NCBI RefSeq assembly: GCF_014192095.1
Contig: NZ_JACHXN010000010.1
Span: forward strand, 62,001-126,000
Direction of reading: 5' to 3'
From: Phyllobacterium trifolii
Lineage (GTDB): Bacteria; Pseudomonadota; Alphaproteobacteria; Rhizobiales; Rhizobiaceae
DNA length: 64,000 nucleotides
Shown: positions 59,422 through 64,000 of the stretch, in pieces
Numbering within the stretch: the stretch's first letter is position 1
Layout: each line of letters opens with the position of its first letter
The notes under the pieces: generated by a model
What the model was told of the DNA's origin: nothing
Database searches by the model: none
What the model saw: the letters and a program-made list of their open reading frames with translations, nothing else
Translations under genes and position numbers: made by a program

Positions 59422-60927
59422 TCATGAAAAGAGCAGCGACTTGATGACGACCGGGATCACACCGGGCGGGTCGATAAATTCGCCGAGATCGACAAAATCC
59501 AGATCCTTGAGCTGCACGCCGTCGATGGAAACCAGGTTTGATCCAAGATCGAGTTCTTTCTCGAGAATACGGCCGATCGTCTGCCCGATATCGCCGTCGA
59601 TCACCAACACCAGCAGTTCCTCGCGCTGTCCTGCCGGTGCCGCTACCGACTTGATGGCGGTGGCCATGGCCAGAAGCCGCGGATAGTCCGGCAATCCACT
59701 CCATGAGAATGCCAGAGCCAAGGGTAGTGACAGATCCCGGTCCTGACGTTCTGCACTTGCCTTGAAAATCCCTGCGATCTCATCGGCGTCGATGACTTCG
59801 GGTAAAGTGGTCCCCAAGTGAACGACAGGAATATTATGGGCAGGCAATGCTTTGATGCCGCTCATGTAGAGCGTCTTGCCGCTAACCTGAACGGTGAACT
59901 GCGACGCTCCAATGACCGTTGCCCTGATGCGTTGCCCTGCGTCGATAACCGGCACGTCGATGCGCGGACCCAGCTGCGCCACGATCTCCTGTGCCAGAGT
60001 TTGTGCGATGTCTCCGTGATCCTCGGTCTCATAACCAAAAATATATTCGGAAACGCCGCCCGAGAACGTGATGTAAGTCGGCGTGACAGCTCTCTCCAAG
60101 GCGTCGGTCAGCAGCAATTTCTCGCCGAGATCGTCAAGCGGCTGTCCCAAAATCTGATCGACCGCAAGCGCGGCGAGCCGCTTCGTGATGGCTTGGCGGG
60201 ACGCTTCGTCGGGCAATTCATCACCGGAAATTTCTATACCGAACGATTGCGCGACGATCCTTGCCGACTCGTCGATGCGAGACCATTTTCCATGCTGGTC
60301 TTTTGCCAGCAAACGTCCGCCGACGGCGAAAGCGGCAACGCTGAGGATTTCCCCCTTGTCGATGAGCGCAAGTTTGGTCGTGCCGCCTCCAATATCAACG
60401 TGAAGCCCGCAAGCATTGCGTTTTCTCGAGAGAGCCGTAGCGCCCGAGCCGTGTGCAGCCAGGATGGATTCAAGTTTGTGGCCAGCGGTTGCGCAAACGA
60501 ATTTGCCCGACTCATTCGCGAATATTTCATCGATCGCGCGGGCGTTCGTCCGTTTTATCGCCTCACCGGTCAATATGACCGCGCCTGAATCAACATCGGC
60601 CCGCTTGTAGCCGGCATCGTGATAGCAATGATGGAAGAAATGGCGAAGCTCATGGGCATCGATCGTGCCGTCTGGCAGGAAGGGCGTGAGGAGAATGGGC
60701 GATCGCCACAGAACAGTGCGTTCGACAACCACAAACCGGCTCGACAGATCATCCTTCTCCCGCTGCAGAACGATACGGGCAAACAGCAGGTGCGAGGTGG
60801 AACTGCCGATATCGATACCGACTGTGAGAAGTTCGAGGTTTTCCTGTTCCCAAATCGACCGCGAAATCGCCAGCTGATCGGATTCCGACAAATCCTCGTG
60901 CTCATGGTCCAGATCAAAATCGTGCAC
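59422..60927 (-). CDS. EutA-like protein (ethanolamine ammonia-lyase reactivase family)
   Basis: A 501-residue protein of the EutA family, an actin/Hsp70-like ATPase fold. Its two phosphate-binding motifs are DIGSSTSHLLFARI (Asp39) and VDIGGGTTKLALI (Asp178), and GEAIKRTNARAI lies between them. Start is a GTG at 60927 with CAGGAG 6 bases upstream. EutA normally frees damaged cobalamin from ethanolamine ammonia-lyase EutBC. No eutB, eutC or other B12 enzyme is in the window; neighbours are a double cupin, a dehydrogenase, a ThDP enzyme and TctCAB. It may serve a lyase encoded beyond the edge, or have another client. Confidence 0.88.
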   Translation of the reverse strand: MHDFDLDHEHEDLSESDQLAISRSIWEQENLELLTVGIDIGSSTSHLLFARIVLQREKDDLSSRFVVVERTVLWRSPILLTPFLPDGTIDAHELRHFFHHCYHDAGYKRADVDSGAVILTGEAIKRTNARAIDEIFANESGKFVCATAGHKLESILAAHGSGATALSRKRNACGLHVDIGGGTTKLALIDKGEILSVAAFAVGGRLLAKDQHGKWSRIDESARIVAQSFGIEISGDELPDEASRQAITKRLAALAVDQILGQPLDDLGEKLLLTDALERAVTPTYITFSGGVSEYIFGYETEDHGDIAQTLAQEIVAQLGPRIDVPVIDAGQRIRATVIGASQFTVQVSGKTLYMSGIKALPAHNIPVVHLGTTLPEVIDADEIAGIFKASAERQDRDLSLPLALAFSWSGLPDYPRLLAMATAIKSVAAPAGQREELLVLVIDGDIGQTIGRILEKELDLGSNLVSIDGVQLKDLDFVDLGEFIDPPGVIPVVIKSLLFS

Positions 60928-60994
60928 GCGTTGCTCCTGCTATACGAATTGCAATGGAAGTCGCACCGGTCAGCGCGACTTCCTCAACGAAGAA

Positions 60995-62224
60995 CTAGAT
61001 GGCCGGTCCCACCAAAACAGGGGTCTGGATGACACCCGTCAGCGATTCCTTGGGCAGCGCCAATACTGCGGCTTCGTCGAAGGTGTCGCCCATGGCAGAC
61101 GGCACGCCCGTCTCCTTGAGCGCCTCCAGGAATTTGCGATGGACGCGCGGATCCTGATCCTCGTACTCGATCTGGCGGCCGCCGTCCTTCACAGACGTTG
61201 CGCCCTTGCCCTCCGCACTTTTACGCCGGAGTGATATGAAGGGGTAGCGTCGGCTCCCCAAGCTGCACGCGACATAGCGCGCTGGTTCAGGCCCCGTGTT
61301 GAAGTGCTGATGATACATCCAGAATGGCGGCGTATACATGAAGCCGTGCTTCCACGGGAACTCCTTGAACTCCGACTCGCCCTCGTACCAGAGCAGCGAA
61401 TAGCCCGTACCATCGACCGCATGAACATGTGTACCCGCGGCGTGGCGGTGTGCCTTCTTGTACCGGCCTACGGGCATCTGTGACACGTGCGCGTGCATCG
61501 TACCGTCGGCGAGCACGAAGTTGACGTTGAGCGATCCCTTGCCTCGTCCTTCGAACTCGTAAAGCTTGAAGCTGGTGAGGTCATGGACGAAATTGGTTTC
61601 CCAGACATTCTGGATTTTGCGGGCTGACTCGCTCCCGTAGGAATAAAGCACGCCTTCGCCTTCGAAGTGCTTCGACTGCCCGGTCCGCTCGGGAAACGCG
61701 AAGTCGTTTTTGAAGATGAAATCCAGATTGTGATAAAGGTTGATGCTCAGTGGTGCATCATTGGTGCAGGACAGCCGCACCGGTTCGCGCCCCGATCCGT
61801 TGTGTATCTGGTAGGTGCAGTTCAGCGGTATGGCGAACAGCGCCTTCGGTCCCCATTCGAAGGTCCGGACTTCGCCGTTCGGTAGCCAGACTGTCGTCGA
61901 GCCATATCCGGAGAGTACGAAGAAGAATGCTTCATAGAGGTGCTTGACGGGACTGGTCTTGCGCCCGGGCAAAACCTCGATGACATAGTTGGCCATGAAG
62001 TCGCCCATACCTACGGTATGCGCAAAACAACCGCGGGCATCGTAACGATCCCATGGTCCTGTCTCAAGTTCGAGCAGGTCGTGACCAAAATCGAAATGGA
62101 TAGGGATTCCCTCACCCGTCGACCAATCCTTGTAAGGATCAACGAGAAATTTCGAATTGTTCGGGTCTTGAACCGCAACGGGTTCGGAAGCAAATGTCGT
62201 CGCTTTTTCAGCACTGGTCGCCAT
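60995..62224 (-). CDS. Cupin-domain protein, two-domain, unknown substrate
   Basis: A 409-residue protein with two cupin-like regions. The first (about residues 75-170) includes HLYEAFFFVLSGYGSTTVW, the second (about 235-330) HVSQMPVGRYKKAHRHAAGTHV with GYSLLWYEGE. The second has the histidines for a metal site; the first looks degenerate. The layout recalls gentisate dioxygenase-like bicupins, but overall similarity is too low for me to name a reaction. I use the ATG at 62224; an in-frame GTG at 62233 is possible. It is 67 bases upstream of the EutA-like gene. Confidence 0.78.
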   Translation of the reverse strand: MATSAEKATTFASEPVAVQDPNNSKFLVDPYKDWSTGEGIPIHFDFGHDLLELETGPWDRYDARGCFAHTVGMGDFMANYVIEVLPGRKTSPVKHLYEAFFFVLSGYGSTTVWLPNGEVRTFEWGPKALFAIPLNCTYQIHNGSGREPVRLSCTNDAPLSINLYHNLDFIFKNDFAFPERTGQSKHFEGEGVLYSYGSESARKIQNVWETNFVHDLTSFKLYEFEGRGKGSLNVNFVLADGTMHAHVSQMPVGRYKKAHRHAAGTHVHAVDGTGYSLLWYEGESEFKEFPWKHGFMYTPPFWMYHQHFNTGPEPARYVACSLGSRRYPFISLRRKSAEGKGATSVKDGGRQIEYEDQDPRVHRKFLEALKETGVPSAMGDTFDEAAVLALPKESLTGVIQTPVLVGPAI

Positions 62225-62322
62225 AGAACTCACTCTCGATTTACGTTTCTATTCCTGATTGCGGAAGTATCCGTTTCTGGCCGGGGCTTCGCTATCGCCA
62301 TTTCGGAAAAACCGTCTTCCCG

Positions 62323-63183
62323 TCAGCCAACGCCGCCTTCCGACGCGGACAATGGCCGCACCACCCTGCCGAGATAGCTTGCCTCAGGCCCATACAGCAG
62401 TGCTTTGACATCATCGGCATGCAACGTCTTGATGATCTGATCGACTTGTCCGGAAAGCGGCAGCATCAGGCCGCCCTTCTGGGCAAGGTCCAGCGTCACG
62501 TCCATATCCTTTTCCTGCCAGGTGAAGCGCGTGCTGTCCCACCGGCTGAGGGTGCCGTTGGTTCCCGGGCATTGCAGGAGCACTTCGCGCATTCGCTGTG
62601 CATCGATCCCGTAACGCTTGGCGATCAGCAGCGTCTCGAAGTTGGCCACGCAGTGAACCCAATGCAGGAGGTTGTTGCAGGATTTGGCAATCTGACCGGC
62701 TCCGCGTGGCCCTACGTGAATGAGGTCGTGGCTGTAGCTCATCAATACTGGCCGAATGCGCTCGATATCTTGTTCCGAACCGCCGCACAGCGAAAGCAGG
62801 GTACCTTCGCGGGCGCCTGAGGCTCCGTAGACGACAGGCGCGTCTACAAACCGCTTGCCCCTGGCTTCGATCTGCGGTCCGAGCTCGAGCATTGTCTCGG
62901 GGCTAATAGTGGCGGCTACGACGATGATAGCTCCGTCGGCGGCGTTTTCGGCCAGTTCCTGCGAAACGTCGATCACCTGTTGATCCGTTGCCACAACAAG
63001 AATGAACACATCCGCCACATCGGCCAGTTGGGCGAGGCTTTCCTTCGTTGCGAGGCCGCGCTCGCGAGCCTTTCCGAGTTTTTCCTGGTTGACGTCGAAG
63101 ACAGCAACTTCGATGTCATGGTCGAGTATGTGGCCGGCCATCGCCAGCCCCATCTCTCCAACTCCCACGACTCCAACCCTCAT
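62323..63183 (-). CDS. NAD-binding beta-hydroxyacid dehydrogenase
   Basis: A 286-residue member of the 3-hydroxyisobutyrate dehydrogenase family. The cofactor motif is GVGEMGLAMAGHI at the very N terminus, the substrate motif VDAPVVYGASGAREGTLL, and the catalytic lysine appears in AGQIAKSCNNLL. The motif lacks the usual DAPVSGG glycines (VYGASG instead), a variation within the substrate loop. GGGGAGGCAGAC precedes the ATG. Gene two of the block; the substrate would be a hydroxy acid or hydroxy-aldehyde. Confidence 0.87.
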   Translation of the reverse strand: MRVGVVGVGEMGLAMAGHILDHDIEVAVFDVNQEKLGKARERGLATKESLAQLADVADVFILVVATDQQVIDVSQELAENAADGAIIVVAATISPETMLELGPQIEARGKRFVDAPVVYGASGAREGTLLSLCGGSEQDIERIRPVLMSYSHDLIHVGPRGAGQIAKSCNNLLHWVHCVANFETLLIAKRYGIDAQRMREVLLQCPGTNGTLSRWDSTRFTWQEKDMDVTLDLAQKGGLMLPLSGQVDQIIKTLHADDVKALLYGPEASYLGRVVRPLSASEGGVG

Positions 63184-63216
63184 GTCTGCCTCCCCATAAG
63201 TCGATACTCCAACGGT

Positions 63217-64000
63217 TCACCCGGCATGTTGGGTGATGATGTCGATCAGCGCGGGAACACCGCTTTTGACCTGCGCTATCGCCCGGTCGAGCGCACTGGC
63301 GATGTCCTTGGCATCTTCGATCGGGCCCTCGGCGTACCAGCCAAATCCGCGGGCTATCGTGGAAAAGTCCGGGGCAGGATCCATGATGTCCATGCCGATA
63401 TAGGCGCGTTCGACGGGCGTTCCTCGCTGGCGCGCCACGGTGATCTGGTGCTCCCAATCGTTGTAATAGGCGCGGTTATTGTGCATGACGCAAAGGAACG
63501 GCACTTTGTGTTTTGCCGCAAACCAAAGAGCACCGACATCGAACAGCAAATCGCCATCGGTCTGGCAATCGACAACGAGACGCCCGGTGCCGCGATGGGC
63601 AAGCGCCACGCCTGTCGCCATGCCGATCTGTGTTCCTGTTCCGAGCGCCTTGCCGGGCCAGCGGTAGGGGGTATCGAAGTCCCAGAGCTTCAGCGCCCAG
63701 TCCTCGAATGCGTTGGTCGTTAAAACCCAATCCTCGTGCTGGATCTTGTTCCAGACTTCGGTGGCGAGCCGGGGCAAAGTGATCGGGCTTGCATCCCAAT
63801 CGACCTTTGCCTGTTCACGCCATTTCGCCCGCTGTGCGTCATGCATTTCGGCAACAGCCTGCCCGCGTTCCGTAATTTTCCGGGCAAGTTTCGCGTCATC
63901 CCTGGCACGCTTGCCAATGATCGATGTCAGTGCAGGCAGGGCAAGAGCCGTATCGGCGAGCACGCGCTGCGCGCATTCGGGAAACCGCTGATAGTCGGTT
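63217..64000 (-). CDS. Thiamine diphosphate-dependent enzyme, C-terminal part (cut by the window edge)
   Basis: At least 261 residues are visible and the frame is open to the right edge. They form the ThDP-binding Pyr/PP half of an acetolactate synthase/benzoylformate decarboxylase-like enzyme. GKALGTGTQIGMATGVALA leads to the cofactor motif, which reads TDG-DLLFDVGALW with the downstream NN in HNNRAYYN. The usual first glycine of GDG is threonine. Such enzymes decarboxylate or ligate 2-keto acids. It is first in view of the co-directional block and ends 33 bases before the dehydrogenase. Confidence 0.85.
   Translation of the reverse strand, partial: TDYQRFPECAQRVLADTALALPALTSIIGKRARDDAKLARKITERGQAVAEMHDAQRAKWREQAKVDWDASPITLPRLATEVWNKIQHEDWVLTTNAFEDWALKLWDFDTPYRWPGKALGTGTQIGMATGVALAHRGTGRLVVDCQTDGDLLFDVGALWFAAKHKVPFLCVMHNNRAYYNDWEHQITVARQRGTPVERAYIGMDIMDPAPDFSTIARGFGWYAEGPIEDAKDIASALDRAIAQVKSGVPALIDIITQHAG

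Noticed and set aside
1-64000. tRNA or rRNA genes and integrase/transposase genes
   Set aside because: I found no tRNA-like cloverleaf, rRNA stretch or recombinase motif on either strand while reading; this is a visual check and not a scan with a dedicated program.

Overview
The window is chromosomal DNA of an alphaproteobacterium of the order Hyphomicrobiales (Rhizobiales), most likely near Phyllobacteriaceae or Brucellaceae. Pointers are the frcBCA-type fructose importer with a ROK regulator, the MPE-Lhr-exonuclease-ligase repair set, a NasS/NasT-controlled nitrate operon, an OCH-like class C beta-lactamase, and rhizobial mosaic palindromes between genes. I see no rRNA, tRNA, CRISPR array, transposase or phage gene. 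This is metabolic and transport DNA with two small toxin-antitoxin pairs.

Layout. 1-2013: tyrosine catabolism (hppD, cut by the window edge), a divergent Lrp/AsnC regulator, and a MazF/MazE-like pair. 2073-9618: DNA repair, with MPE endonuclease and Lhr helicase facing away from MBL-fold exonuclease and ATP-dependent ligase, then a photolyase. 9857-15338: oligopeptide importer oppA-B-C-DF. 15416-16194: vapBC and a 139-bp palindromic element. 16193-23818: sugar locus with fructokinase, RbsD/FucU mutarotase and ROK regulator on one strand, and frcBCA, a D-lyxose/D-mannose isomerase and FrcK-like kinase on the other. 24059-27262: SDR, DgoK, DgoA and an SMP-30 lactonase, which look like oxidative sugar catabolism of the De Ley-Doudoroff type without its dehydratase. 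27387-33036: a YciF-like protein, a polar amino-acid ABC importer, and small membrane or secreted proteins.

33082-43836: nitrate assimilation, nrtABC-nirBD-nasA with nasT-nasS upstream. Its control region is readable: NtrC-like sites, a consensus sigma-54 promoter, a leader that starts with an ANTAR-type hairpin (hexaloop AATGAC), and a U-tract terminator ahead of nrtA. This implies nitrogen control of initiation plus nitrate control of elongation.

44221-48468: a small secreted protein, AmpC, DUF922 and DUF992 proteins, and a ROK-fold protein whose two lobes are in swapped order (an apparent circular permutation). 48549-53435: a complete L-threonate route (OtnC, LacI regulator; LtnD, OtnI, OtnK) with two LacI-type operators in the divergent spacer. 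53469-64000: acylphosphatase, then a ten-gene co-directional block: ThDP enzyme, beta-hydroxyacid dehydrogenase, double cupin, an EutA-like protein with no ethanolamine lyase in view, LysR, TerC, TctCAB and a class II aldolase. I cannot match this block to a described pathway, and it is the best candidate here for an undescribed catabolic system.
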